Positions 42,170-52,604 of a stretch of 64,000 nucleotides of DNA are shown one piece after another. Under the pieces are notes generated by a model. The model was not told the DNA's origin and did not search any database. It saw nothing but the letters and a program-made list of their open reading frames with translations. The position numbers were made by a program, and so were the translations under genes. Origin of the DNA: Acidovorax sp. NO-1 (GTDB lineage Bacteria > Pseudomonadota > Gammaproteobacteria > Burkholderiales > Burkholderiaceae_C). The stretch is from positions 62,001 to 126,000 of the forward strand of contig NZ_AGTS01000075.1 of assembly GCF_000238595.1 (NCBI RefSeq), read 5' to 3'. How positions within the stretch are numbered: position 1 is the first letter of the stretch; every line of letters begins with the position of its first letter.

Positions 42170-42880
42170 GTGATCACCCCGACACTGCCCCCCTCGCCGC
42201 CAGCTGGCGCGCATGCCATCACCCTGCCCTGTGCCACCGCCCTGTGGCTGCTGCCCCAGCGCGCCGTGTGGTGGCCTGCTGCGCGCATGGTGCTGGTGGC
42301 CGATGTGCATTTCGGCAAGGCCGCCACCTTTCGCCGTGCAGGCTTGCCCGTGCCGCACGGAACCACGGGCGACAACCTGGCGCGGCTGGATGCGGTGCTG
42401 ACGGCCACCGGGGCGGATCACCTGGTGTTTCTGGGCGACTTCCTGCATGCGCGCGGCGGGGCGGCCGATGCGCTGTGGCAGCAACTCCTGCCCTGGCGTC
42501 AGCGCCATGCCCGCGTGGCGATGACCCTGGTGCGCGGCAACCATGACCTGCACGCGGGCGATCCGCCCCCCATGCTGGCGATAGCGCTGGTCAACGAGCC
42601 CTGGCAGCCTTGTGCTGGTGTGCCGGTGCTGGCCTGCCACCACCCGAAGGCGGTTGCGGGCCACACCGTGCTTGCCGGGCACCTGCACCCCACGCTGCGG
42701 TTGCGCGGCGCGGCGCGGGATGCGCTGCGGGCGCCCTGTTTTGGCTGGGGCGAAGGGCAAGTGATCCTGCCAGCCTTCGGCGCGTTCACGGGCACGTCGC
42801 CCACCGCCTTGCCGCGCAGCTGGGCCCGCTTTGCGGTCACGCCGGGCCGCGTGGTGGCGATTTCAGCCGGCGCTTGCTGA
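42170..42880 (+). CDS. pdeM: ligase-associated metallophosphoesterase PdeM
   Basis: A 236-residue calcineurin-like phosphoesterase. The dimetal motifs are in order: MVLVADVHFGKAATFRRAG (DxH), HLVFLGDFLHARGG (GD), TLVRGNHDLHAG (GNHD) and VLAGHLHPTLRL (GHxH). It is the last gene of the ligase-associated cassette and probably processes DNA ends or nucleotides made by its partners; that role is inferred from context. The start is a GTG at 42170; no in-frame ATG gives the full N-terminus and the Shine-Dalgarno is weak. Confidence 0.9.
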   Translation: MITPTLPPSPPAGAHAITLPCATALWLLPQRAVWWPAARMVLVADVHFGKAATFRRAGLPVPHGTTGDNLARLDAVLTATGADHLVFLGDFLHARGGAADALWQQLLPWRQRHARVAMTLVRGNHDLHAGDPPPMLAIALVNEPWQPCAGVPVLACHHPKAVAGHTVLAGHLHPTLRLRGAARDALRAPCFGWGEGQVILPAFGAFTGTSPTALPRSWARFAVTPGRVVAISAGAC

Positions 42881-43121
42881 AAACCCGCGGGCGACGCCCG
42901 GCAACGGCACAGGCGCCAAACCGTCCGGTGCAGTGCGGGAATTCGCACCGTTTGGGTCAAAAAAAGTGCACTGGGCTTATGATAATTTTGTATTGTGAGA
43001 TTCGATTGCAAAAACAGCGGGCGCAGACAGCCCCGAGCAAGGACAATCTGCGAGCATCCGCGTTGGGCCTCGCTGCGACGCAGCCGGGCACCTCTAACTA
43101 CCCTGTTTCGTGAGACAAGCC

Positions 43122-45359
<2,238 letters not shown>

Positions 45360-45380
45360 GCGCCCGTCACTGCGCCCACA

Positions 45381-45411
45381 CAAAGGCCCCGCCTGGCGGG
45401 GCCTTTTTTCA
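45381..45411 (+). terminator. intrinsic terminator after icd
   Basis: AAAGGCCCCGCC and GGCGGGGCCTTTTTT form a long GC stem with a short loop and a T-run, about 22 bp after the icd stop. Confidence 0.9.
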
Positions 45412-45458
45412 TGGGCAGGGGGCTGTCGGCAGCTTTGCCCTGCGCGCCTTTGGCATGA

Positions 45459-45525
45459 ACTATCAATTCAATAGCTGCCCGCGCTTATCCATCAAGCGCT
45501 GGAGGCACTTTTGATTCATATTATC
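45459..45525 (+). repeat. dispersed AT-rich repeat, family A, copy 7 (best consensus)
   Basis: Reads ACTATCAATTCAATAGCTGC, CCGCGCTTATCCATCAAGCG, CTGGAGGCACTTTTGATTCA, TATTATC. It lies between the convergent icd and MFS genes. Confidence 0.8.
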
Positions 45526-45526
45526 A

Positions 45527-46798
45527 TCACACAGCCGATACCACCGGCCGCGCGGCCCGCGCAGCCACGCCCACCCCTACCAGCGCCGCCGACACCACGC
45601 TGACTGCCAGCGTGACGGCCGAGCCGTAGAAGATGCCGGACGTCATGCCGTGGTCCAGCATGGCGCCAAAGGCCGGGGCCGCCAGGCAAAAACCCAGGTC
45701 CAGCCCCGAGTACACCGTGCCATACACCCGCCCCGTGGCGCCGGGGGGCGCGGCGCGCTTGATCAGCATGTCGCGCGAGGGGCCCGCCAGGCCCGTGCCC
45801 AGCCCCGCCAGGGACGCCACCACCACGGCCGCCATGCCGGGCAAAAACCCCATGCCCACCGCCACCAGCAGCGCCGCAGAGCCCAGCAGGCACACCGAGA
45901 TGATCTTCTCCAGCCGCTGCACCCGCCCCACGAGGAAGCCGCCAATCAACATGCCCGCCGCACCAAACAGCATGTAGCCGGTGACCACCATGGCCGTCAC
46001 GCTGAGCGGCAGGCCGTACATGGTCTGCAGCGCCGGGCTGGCAAAGCTCTGGATGGCGCTCAGCGCGCAGGTGCTCCAGAAGAAGAACGAGAAACACAGC
46101 CACACCGAGGGCAGCTTGAGGAAGGCCATGGGGTGCTCGGGCTGGGCGGCAACGCCTGCAGCGCCCTTGGCCTGGTGCGCCCATGTGCCCTGGCGGTCAT
46201 CGAGCGCGTCGCGGTTCCACACCATGATGGCCAGCACCACCAGGGCCAGGAGCCCACCGCACAGGCAGGCCGTGCGCCACGAGCCCGTGGCCGTGGCAAT
46301 GCCCGCCATGAACACCGGCGCCGTGGCCCAGCCCAGGTTGCCGCTGATGCCATGCACCGAAAACCCATGCCCCAGCCGCTGGGGCGACACGCGCTTGTTC
46401 AGTATGGTGAAGTCCACCGGGTGAAAGGGCGCGTTGCCCAGCCCCGCCAGCGCCGCCGCCAGCAGCAGCCCCGTATAGCCCTGTGCGGTGCCCGCCACCA
46501 GGCCCGCGGTGGCAAAACTCGACAGTGCAAAAAACATCACCGGCCGCGCACCCACGCGGTCCACCAGAAAGCCCGACAGCGCCTGGCCCACACCCGAGAT
46601 CACGAAAAACACCGACACCAGCAGGCCCAGCTCGGAATAGCTGAAGCCGAACTCGCCAATCAGCCAGGGAAAAAGCGGCGGCAGCAGCATGTGAAAAAAA
46701 TGCGAGCTGCCGTGCGCCAGGCCGATGAGGCCAATGGTGCGGGCGTCTTGCCGCAGGGGGACGGGTTGGGCAGGGGTGCCAGAGGAGGAAGCGGTCAT
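45527..46798 (-). CDS. major facilitator superfamily transporter
   Basis: A 423-residue MFS protein with 12 predicted membrane segments: LIGLAHGSSHFFHMLLPPLF at the start, LSGFLVDRVGARPVMFFALS (loop 2-3 motif with D-R-x-G-A-R), LGNAPFHPVDFTILNKRVSP, GHGFSVHGISGNLGWATAPV and SRDMLIKRAAPPGATGRVYG. The layout resembles the fosmidomycin-resistance/YfcJ-like group. ATG 46798 is used; 46807 is possible. It is divergent from an AraC-family gene 65 bp away, whose product probably regulates it, as in known NimR-type pairs. Confidence 0.87.
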   Translation of the reverse strand: MTASSSGTPAQPVPLRQDARTIGLIGLAHGSSHFFHMLLPPLFPWLIGEFGFSYSELGLLVSVFFVISGVGQALSGFLVDRVGARPVMFFALSSFATAGLVAGTAQGYTGLLLAAALAGLGNAPFHPVDFTILNKRVSPQRLGHGFSVHGISGNLGWATAPVFMAGIATATGSWRTACLCGGLLALVVLAIMVWNRDALDDRQGTWAHQAKGAAGVAAQPEHPMAFLKLPSVWLCFSFFFWSTCALSAIQSFASPALQTMYGLPLSVTAMVVTGYMLFGAAGMLIGGFLVGRVQRLEKIISVCLLGSAALLVAVGMGFLPGMAAVVVASLAGLGTGLAGPSRDMLIKRAAPPGATGRVYGTVYSGLDLGFCLAAPAFGAMLDHGMTSGIFYGSAVTLAVSVVSAALVGVGVAARAARPVVSAV

Positions 46799-46863
46799 GG
46801 ACTTCATCTTAGGCAGGGCTGGCTCGGCAGGTTTACGATAGGCGGCCAATTTCTATTGCAAAC

Positions 46864-47820
46864 ATGCCAAAACCACGCACCGCCCCCTTGGCACCCACCG
46901 AAGTGGCGGTGGAACACTTTGCCGCTCAGGTGGTGCCGGGCCCGAGGCCGGCCAGCGGGCGCGGCGGCCCGCGCGGGCTGTCGTATGTCGGCTCGCTCAC
47001 GCCCGAGCTGTTTGTGCCCACCCCCGCGCGCCCGGTGCGCGCCAAGCTGCGCTGGCTGGCCGCCGACACACAGGTGATGCCCCACAGCCACCCCTGGGCG
47101 CAGGTGGCGATATCGACCACGGGCGTGATCCGGCTCACGGTGAACCACGGCACGTACATCGTGCCGCCCTCGCGTGCACTGTGGATTCCCCCCGGCGTGG
47201 AGCACGCCGTGACCATGGTGGAAGACGCCGACCTGCGCACGCTGTACTTTCACCAGCCGCGCGGCCAGTGCGGCCCCGGCGTACCGCACGGGCAGGAAGG
47301 CGCCTGGTGGCAGTGCCGCGTGCTGGAGGTATCCGACCTGCTGCGCGCCCTGGTGCGCGAAATGCCCACCGCGCCCGACGACGGCCCCGCCCTCACTGCA
47401 GCCGAACTGCGGCGCGAGCAACACCTGAGCGCCCTGGTGCGCGAAGAACTCGCCCGCGCCGCCGCCGTGAAGCTGGGCGTGGACCTGCCCCAGGACAAAC
47501 GCCTGCGCCACCTGTGCGAGGCCGTGCTGGCCGACCCCACGCGCCACGACACCCTGGCCGACTGGGCGCACGACACGGGCGCCAGCCCCCGCACCGTGGC
47601 ACGCCTGTTCCGGTCCGAACTGGGCAGCACGTTCACCCAATGGCGACAGCAGGTCATCCTCGCCAAGGCCGTGTCACTGGCCGCCGGGCGCATGCCCATG
47701 GGCCAGATCGCCGCCGAGCTGGGCTACAGCGCGAGCGCCTTCAGCGCCATGGTGCGCAAGTCGGTGGGGCAGCCGCCGGGGCGGTTTCTGGGGCAGCAGC
47801 AGCCCGGCCCTGTGCAGTAG
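46864..47820 (+). CDS. AraC family transcriptional regulator
   Basis: A 318-residue protein: N-terminal cupin sensor with MPHSHPWAQVAISTTGVIRL and YIVPPSRALWIPPGVEHAVT, and a C-terminal double helix-turn-helix with TLADWAHDTGASPRTVARLF and IAAELGYSASAFSAMVRKSV. The cupin segments match the RmlC-like regulators often paired with divergent MFS exporters. It likely senses a small exported molecule and activates the transporter gene. A second strong ATG is absent nearby, so 46864 is retained although the first 30 residues are weakly conserved. Confidence 0.88.
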   Translation: MPKPRTAPLAPTEVAVEHFAAQVVPGPRPASGRGGPRGLSYVGSLTPELFVPTPARPVRAKLRWLAADTQVMPHSHPWAQVAISTTGVIRLTVNHGTYIVPPSRALWIPPGVEHAVTMVEDADLRTLYFHQPRGQCGPGVPHGQEGAWWQCRVLEVSDLLRALVREMPTAPDDGPALTAAELRREQHLSALVREELARAAAVKLGVDLPQDKRLRHLCEAVLADPTRHDTLADWAHDTGASPRTVARLFRSELGSTFTQWRQQVILAKAVSLAAGRMPMGQIAAELGYSASAFSAMVRKSVGQPPGRFLGQQQPGPVQ

Positions 47821-47952
47821 GTCACCTGCCGGCCACAGGGGCCGCCTGACAGGGGATCGGCGCGTTGTCCTTCGCACTTGGGCCTCCTCGCCTACGTTTG
47901 GCAACATCTGTTGCACCCAGACTGGTTTCACCCCAGCACCAGGTTGCACACC

Positions 47953-49272
47953 ATGACAAAACAGATTCGCCACCATGTGGCCGCCCTATTCCTGCTTCTT
48001 CCCGCCGCTGCCGCCCTGGTGGCAGTTCCGGGCACGGTCATGGCGCAGCCCTCCCAGCCGGAGCTGCGGTCACTGCAGGTCGTGTCAGACGACGGCCTTC
48101 GCGCCGGGGCCGAACTGCAGTTCACGGTAGAAGCCACACCGCGGGGCCGGGTTCAACTCAACCTTGCCGGCGTGCCGCGCAGCATCGTGCTGCAGGAAAC
48201 CGAACGGGGGGTCTACACGGGCAGCTATACCCTTCGCCGCCAGGACCGGCTCCGTGAAGGCAGTGCCGTGCGCGCCACGCTGAAGGTGCGCAACCGCACC
48301 ATCACCAGCAACTACGCGCTTCCCGCCGACATCGGCGGCCGCAACGTGGCGGTGGCACCGCCGCCGGGCCTGAAGATAGACCGCTTCTCGGTCGCCCCCA
48401 TCGACAAGATGGAGCCCGGCGCCGAATTGCGCTTCACGCTGAACGGCGCGCCCGGCGGCAGGGCGGATTTCGACATTCCCGGGGTCATCGACAACGTGCC
48501 GATGCGCGAGGTATCACCCGGTGTGTACGAGGGTGCGTACACCATCCGCCGCATGGACAACCTGGCGCCCTCGCGCCCCGCCGTGGCCACCTTGCGTGTC
48601 GGTGACCGCACGGTCTCCTCCACCCTGACCCAGCCGTTGATCGCCGATGCCAAGCCGCCGGTGATTCGCCATGTGTCGCCCCGCGATGGGGAGACGGTTC
48701 CGCGCACCGCGGCCACCTCGGTGTCCGGCACGTTTGACGACGTCGGCGGTGTGGGTGTGGACCCCAGAAGCGTGCGCATCGTGGTCGCGGGACGCGACGT
48801 CACGACCGCCTCGCAGATCACGCCGCAGTTTTTCACCTACCGCGCGGACCTGCCCACCGGCCGGTACCCGGTGGAGGTGACTGCCCGCGACATGGCCGGC
48901 AACGGCATGCGCCAGAACTGGACCTTCAACGTCGCTTCGCAAGTCAACGCTGCGCCTGCCACCGTGCAGCTGCAGGTCACCAGCCACGCCAACCACGCCA
49001 CGGTAGACAGAGGCCCGGTGGTCGTGCGTGGGCGCACCGTGCCTGGCGCGGTGGTCGATGCCAAGGTCAATGCGGTAGGCACCCTGGTCGGCGTTTTTGG
49101 CCTGAATCAGGAACTGCTGTCACAGCGCGTTCAGGCCGATGGCAATGGAGACTTCTCCTTCAGCTTCACCTCGCAGGTCCCGCTGCCGGGCACCCGCTAC
49201 GAAGTGACGATGACCGCCGAAAGGGGCGGCATGGCGCCGACAGAGACCCAGCTGGTGCTGTTTCAGAAATAA
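47953..49272 (+). CDS. exported protein with tandem beta-type repeats, function unknown
   Basis: A 439-residue secreted protein. Signal peptide: HHVAALFLLLPAAAALVAVP with cleavage near TVMAQP. Two related segments of about 75 residues follow: one with AELQFTVEATPRGRVQLNLA and GVYTGSYTLRRQDRL, the other with AELRFTLNGAPGGRADFDIP and GVYEGAYTIRRMDNL. After that come Ig-like stretches (VRHVSPRDGETVPR-type and VVRGRTVPGAVVDAKVN). No catalytic motif is seen. ATG 47953 is preferred to the upstream frame because the signal peptide starts there. It stands alone, with a terminator downstream. Confidence 0.75.
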   Translation: MTKQIRHHVAALFLLLPAAAALVAVPGTVMAQPSQPELRSLQVVSDDGLRAGAELQFTVEATPRGRVQLNLAGVPRSIVLQETERGVYTGSYTLRRQDRLREGSAVRATLKVRNRTITSNYALPADIGGRNVAVAPPPGLKIDRFSVAPIDKMEPGAELRFTLNGAPGGRADFDIPGVIDNVPMREVSPGVYEGAYTIRRMDNLAPSRPAVATLRVGDRTVSSTLTQPLIADAKPPVIRHVSPRDGETVPRTAATSVSGTFDDVGGVGVDPRSVRIVVAGRDVTTASQITPQFFTYRADLPTGRYPVEVTARDMAGNGMRQNWTFNVASQVNAAPATVQLQVTSHANHATVDRGPVVVRGRTVPGAVVDAKVNAVGTLVGVFGLNQELLSQRVQADGNGDFSFSFTSQVPLPGTRYEVTMTAERGGMAPTETQLVLFQK

Positions 49273-49315
49273 GACTGCCAACACCCCAGCGGCGACCGCC
49301 CACCGCCGGCTGCCC

Positions 49316-49340
49316 ATGGACCCTCGAGGTCCATTTTTTT
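49316..49340 (+). terminator. intrinsic terminator
   Basis: ATGGACC (49316-49322) pairs with GGTCCAT (49328-49334) across a five-base loop and runs into TTTTTTT. It ends the repeat-protein transcript. Confidence 0.85.
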
Positions 49341-49480
49341 GGGCGGTGACTCGTCGCTTCTCGGGCACGCGTTTAGCCCTGTTACCGAGGCATCTCAGCG
49401 GCACAGGCGCCCTGTGCTCCGGCCGCTCCCCCTGATGATCACCACCAGGGGCGCCGCGCCGTTGTTGTCTCAACTGTTCG

Positions 49481-49540
49481 AATAAAAAAGGGTGTTTGCG
49501 CTTTACCAGCATGCGCTTGCAGCTATGATTTTTGCAGCAC
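49481..49540 (-). repeat. dispersed AT-rich repeat, family A, copy 8
   Basis: On the minus strand it reads AAAAATCATAGCTGCAAGCG, CATGCTGGTAAAGCGCAAAC and an ACCCTTTTTTATTCG tail. It is a slightly diverged copy. Confidence 0.65.
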
Positions 49541-49653
49541 AGCAAAAACCGGATGGCTGTCTCCGCCAGAAGCCTGCGGTATGGTGCGCACCACAGACTG
49601 CGCGGTAAAAAAACATCCGCTGCGGCGTGCACTTCATCCACTCCCTGCGCCCC

Positions 49654-50292
49654 ATGAACACCTCCCCACCCCGCCGCGATGGCATCCACAGCTACGAACC
49701 CCGCCTGGGCCACGGCCTGCCGCATGACCCGTTCAACGCCATCGTGGGGCCCCGCCCCATCGGCTGGATTGCCACGCAAAACGCAGCCGGTGCCACCAAC
49801 CTCGCGCCCTACAGTTTTTTCAACGCCTTCAACTACGTGCCGCCCATCGTGGGTTTTGCCAGCATCGGCTACAAGGACACGGTGCGCAACGTGCAGGAGA
49901 CCGGCGAGTTCGTGTGGAACCTGGCCACGCGCGACCTGGCAGAGGTGATGAACCAGAGCTGCGCCGCCGTGCCGCCCGAGGTGAGCGAGTTCACGCTGAC
50001 GGGTCTCACCCCGCTGCCCTCCACCCTGGTCGCACCGCCGCGCGTGGCCGAAAGCCCCGTCACCTTTGAATGCCGCAGCACCCAGATCCTGCAGCTGCAG
50101 GGCGTGGACGGTGCCAAGGTGGACACCTGGCTGGTGCTGGGCGAAGTGGTGGCCGTGCACATCGACCGGGCGCTGCTCAAGGACGGGGTGTACCACACGG
50201 CGGGTGCAGGCCATATCCTGCGCGGTGGCGGCCCGGCGGACTACTTCACGGTGGGGCCGGAACAGCTGTTCAGGATGTACCGGCCCCGGTAA
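49654..50292 (+). CDS. flavin reductase family protein (FMN-binding split barrel)
   Basis: A 212-residue protein with the split-barrel flavin site: NAIVGPRPIGWIATQNAAGA, TNLAPYSFFNAFNYVPPIVG, and DTVRNVQETGEFVWNLATRD. A C-terminal GEVVAVHIDRALLKDG and YHTAGAGHILRGGGPADYFT follow. Members bind FMN and act as NAD(P)H:flavin oxidoreductases or as partners of monooxygenases; the precise role here is not fixed. ATG 49654 (MNTSPPRRDG) is chosen over a GTG at 49627. Confidence 0.87.
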   Translation: MNTSPPRRDGIHSYEPRLGHGLPHDPFNAIVGPRPIGWIATQNAAGATNLAPYSFFNAFNYVPPIVGFASIGYKDTVRNVQETGEFVWNLATRDLAEVMNQSCAAVPPEVSEFTLTGLTPLPSTLVAPPRVAESPVTFECRSTQILQLQGVDGAKVDTWLVLGEVVAVHIDRALLKDGVYHTAGAGHILRGGGPADYFTVGPEQLFRMYRPR

Positions 50293-50411
50293 AAACGGGT
50301 GTCTTTAAAAGCCCCTGTCCGTCTGGGCTCGTTGGTCCGTCCGGCCGAGCGCGCGGGCACACTGCGGGTCTTTGCCGCTGAATTTCCATCCTGTCCTCGC
50401 GAGGTGCATCC

Positions 50412-51515
50412 ATGCTCAACTTTCTGATGTTCGCAGCGGGCCTGGCCGCGCTGGTGGCCGGTGCCGATGTGCTGGTGCGGGGCGCGTCCAAGCTCGCGCT
50501 GTCGTTTGGCATCTCGCCGCTGGTGGTGGGTCTGACCATCGTGGCCTTTGGCACCAGCGCCCCGGAAATGGCGGTGTCCGTAGGGGCAGTTCTCAATGGG
50601 CAAACCAACTTGGCTATCGGCAATGTGGTGGGCAGCAACATCTTCAATGTGCTCTTCATTCTGGGGCTGAGCGCGCTAATCGCGCCGCTGGTGGTGCATA
50701 TCCAGCTCATCCGGCAAGAGGTGCCCATCATCATCGGCGCGTCGCTGTTGCTGCTGGTGCTGAGCTTGGACGGTCGCCTGGGGTTGCTGGATGGTGCGCT
50801 GCTCTTCAGTCTGCTGGTGGCCTACACGGTGTTTCTCATCATGCAGTCGCGCCGTGAAACCCGCGCTGCGCAGGACGCACACGCCACACCCAACGAGTAC
50901 GAAACCGAATTAAAACCCTCTGCGCCGGGCGCCTGGGACTCGCGCCTGTGGGTGCAACTGGTGCTGATCGTGGTGGGGCTGGGGCTCCTGGTGGTGGGCT
51001 CGGACTGGATGGTGACGGCGTCGGTGGTGTTTGCCAAGGCCCTGGGGGTGAGTGATGTGGTGATTGGTCTGACCATCGTGGCGGCAGGCACATCAATGCC
51101 AGAGGTAGCCACTTCGATCGCAGCAGCGATCAAGGGCGAGAGAGACATAGCCGTAGGCAATGTGGTTGGCAGCAATACCTTCAACATCCTGGGCTGCCTG
51201 GGGCTATCTGGTCTGGTTTCGGGCAGCTCGGGTTTGGTGGTGCCTTCTTCGCTGATGGCCTTCGATATGTGGGTGATGCTGGCGGTGGCGCTGGCCACGC
51301 TGCCCATCTTTCTTTCAGGCCGCGAGATTGCCCGGTGGGAAGGGGGCGTGTTCCTGGCCTACTACGCCGCCTACGTCACCTACCTCATCATGTCGGCGCA
51401 GGAACATGCGGCGCTGCCCACCTATTCGGCCGTGATGATGGGTTTTGTGATTCCGCTCACGGTGATCACGCTGGTGGTGTCGCTGATCCGTAAGGCCCCG
51501 GCGCCAGCGCGGTGA
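50412..51515 (+). CDS. calcium/sodium antiporter (CaCA family, YrbG-like)
   Basis: A 367-residue exchanger made of two inverted halves of five membrane segments each. The alpha-1 repeat has VGLTIVAFGTSAPEMAVSVG and IGNVVGSNIFNVLFILGLSA; the alpha-2 repeat has IGLTIVAAGTSMPEVATSIA and VGNVVGSNTFNILGCLGLSG. The GTS-x-PE and GN-x-x-GSN-x-x-N motifs form the cation site. A hydrophilic loop (about 150-180) separates the halves. It exports Ca2+ in exchange for Na+ or H+ across the inner membrane. It stands alone between the flavin reductase gene and the convergent lipoprotein gene. Confidence 0.94.
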   Translation: MLNFLMFAAGLAALVAGADVLVRGASKLALSFGISPLVVGLTIVAFGTSAPEMAVSVGAVLNGQTNLAIGNVVGSNIFNVLFILGLSALIAPLVVHIQLIRQEVPIIIGASLLLLVLSLDGRLGLLDGALLFSLLVAYTVFLIMQSRRETRAAQDAHATPNEYETELKPSAPGAWDSRLWVQLVLIVVGLGLLVVGSDWMVTASVVFAKALGVSDVVIGLTIVAAGTSMPEVATSIAAAIKGERDIAVGNVVGSNTFNILGCLGLSGLVSGSSGLVVPSSLMAFDMWVMLAVALATLPIFLSGREIARWEGGVFLAYYAAYVTYLIMSAQEHAALPTYSAVMMGFVIPLTVITLVVSLIRKAPAPAR

Positions 51516-51540
51516 CTGCTGGGGGGCGGCTGGCGCCGGG

Positions 51541-52500
51541 CTATTGCAGCGGGCCGCACAGCCCGATGGACGGGTTGCGGGCCCATTGCTCAGTCCAGGC
51601 CCACACACGCTGCACGCCGTCCCCACCCGTCGCGCCGCCTTGCAGGCCGTGGTCGGCCCCGCCAAAGCGCCGCGCACAGTAAGGCATGCTGCGCGCCGCA
51701 GCCAGCGTTGCAAATCGCTCGTAGGCGGCCGGGGGCACCAGCGCATCGTTGCCGCCCCACACCTGCAACACCGGCCAGGGGCCCTGCAGCAGGGGCTGGG
51801 TGAGCCGCCAGCTCCACAAGTCGCGCCAGTAGCCCAGGCTGCGGCCCTGCACCACCGCCGTGTCCGGCATATTCCCCGCCACTTCATCGCCCACGGCCTG
51901 CCAGTCCGGCAGCACGCCCAGGCGCTGCGCCTGCAGCGCGCCCGCCTCCTGCGGGTCGAGACCACTGGACGCAATCAGCACCAGCCCCGCCAGAGCGGGC
52001 ACCTCGGGTGCGAGGGCGGGCAGCAACTCAGCCCCCTCGGAAATGCCCACCAGCAGCTGCGGCACGGGTGCCTGGCCCTGGCGCTCCAGGGCGTCGGCGC
52101 GCAGCGCGGCCCGCGCGTGGGCCAGCCAGGTGGACAGGCGGTCGTGCTGCACAAATGTACGGGAGCAGTCGCCCGGTGCCGTAAGCGCCTGTGGGCTGAC
52201 GCCGGGCTTGTGCAGCACCAGCACCTGCGCATGCTGCAAGCCGGCAAAGTAGCGCCCGGCAAAGGCGCCCATCCCGGCGCAGCCCGAACCGGGCACCACG
52301 ATGACGCGGTACCGCACAGGCGGCACCCGCTCGACGCGGTGCAGCGCCTGCACCACAGCCGTGCCCTCGCCCGGCAGGGCCAGCTGGGTGAACCCGCTGC
52401 CAGACAGGCCGGGCACAGCCTCGGGCGAACCGGGCACGGTGGCGCAACCGGCCAGCAGGCCCAGCGCGCACCACCGCGCCAGCGGGCGCACACGGGCCAT
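51541..52500 (-). CDS. alpha/beta-hydrolase-like lipoprotein
   Basis: A 319-residue predicted lipoprotein: RPLARWCALGLLAGCATVPG gives a lipobox LAGC. The body has an alpha/beta hydrolase layout, with YRVIVVPGSGCAGMG, the elbow LLVGISEGAELLPAL (G-x-S-x-G), LQVWGGNDALVPPAAYE (acid) and FGGADHGLQGG (His). A periplasmic esterase or peptidase-like activity is plausible; the substrate is unknown. ATG 52500 is chosen to fit the signal; 52518 is possible. It is the last gene of the envelope-protein series on this strand. Confidence 0.72.
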   Translation of the reverse strand: MARVRPLARWCALGLLAGCATVPGSPEAVPGLSGSGFTQLALPGEGTAVVQALHRVERVPPVRYRVIVVPGSGCAGMGAFAGRYFAGLQHAQVLVLHKPGVSPQALTAPGDCSRTFVQHDRLSTWLAHARAALRADALERQGQAPVPQLLVGISEGAELLPALAPEVPALAGLVLIASSGLDPQEAGALQAQRLGVLPDWQAVGDEVAGNMPDTAVVQGRSLGYWRDLWSWRLTQPLLQGPWPVLQVWGGNDALVPPAAYERFATLAAARSMPYCARRFGGADHGLQGGATGGDGVQRVWAWTEQWARNPSIGLCGPLQ

Positions 52501-52604
52501 TGTGTGCCAGGCCCGCATGAAAAAGGCCAGCACGGTGCTGGCCTTGGAACCCCGCAGGGCGGTGGCGGTGCGGCGCGTCACTGCGGGCACGGGTGGGTCA
52601 CCGT

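Larger units (their letters stand above)
49273..49653. other. intergenic region: terminator plus repeat A copy, no gene
   Basis: Contains the terminator at 49316-49340 and repeat A copy 8 near 49481-49540. GC-rich sequence between them shows no coding pattern on either strand. The rest is the presumed upstream region of the flavin reductase-like gene. Confidence 0.5.

Noticed and set aside
47878-47952. N-terminal extension of the repeat-containing secreted protein
   Set aside because: It would bury the signal peptide; the ATG at 47953 gives a standard signal sequence.
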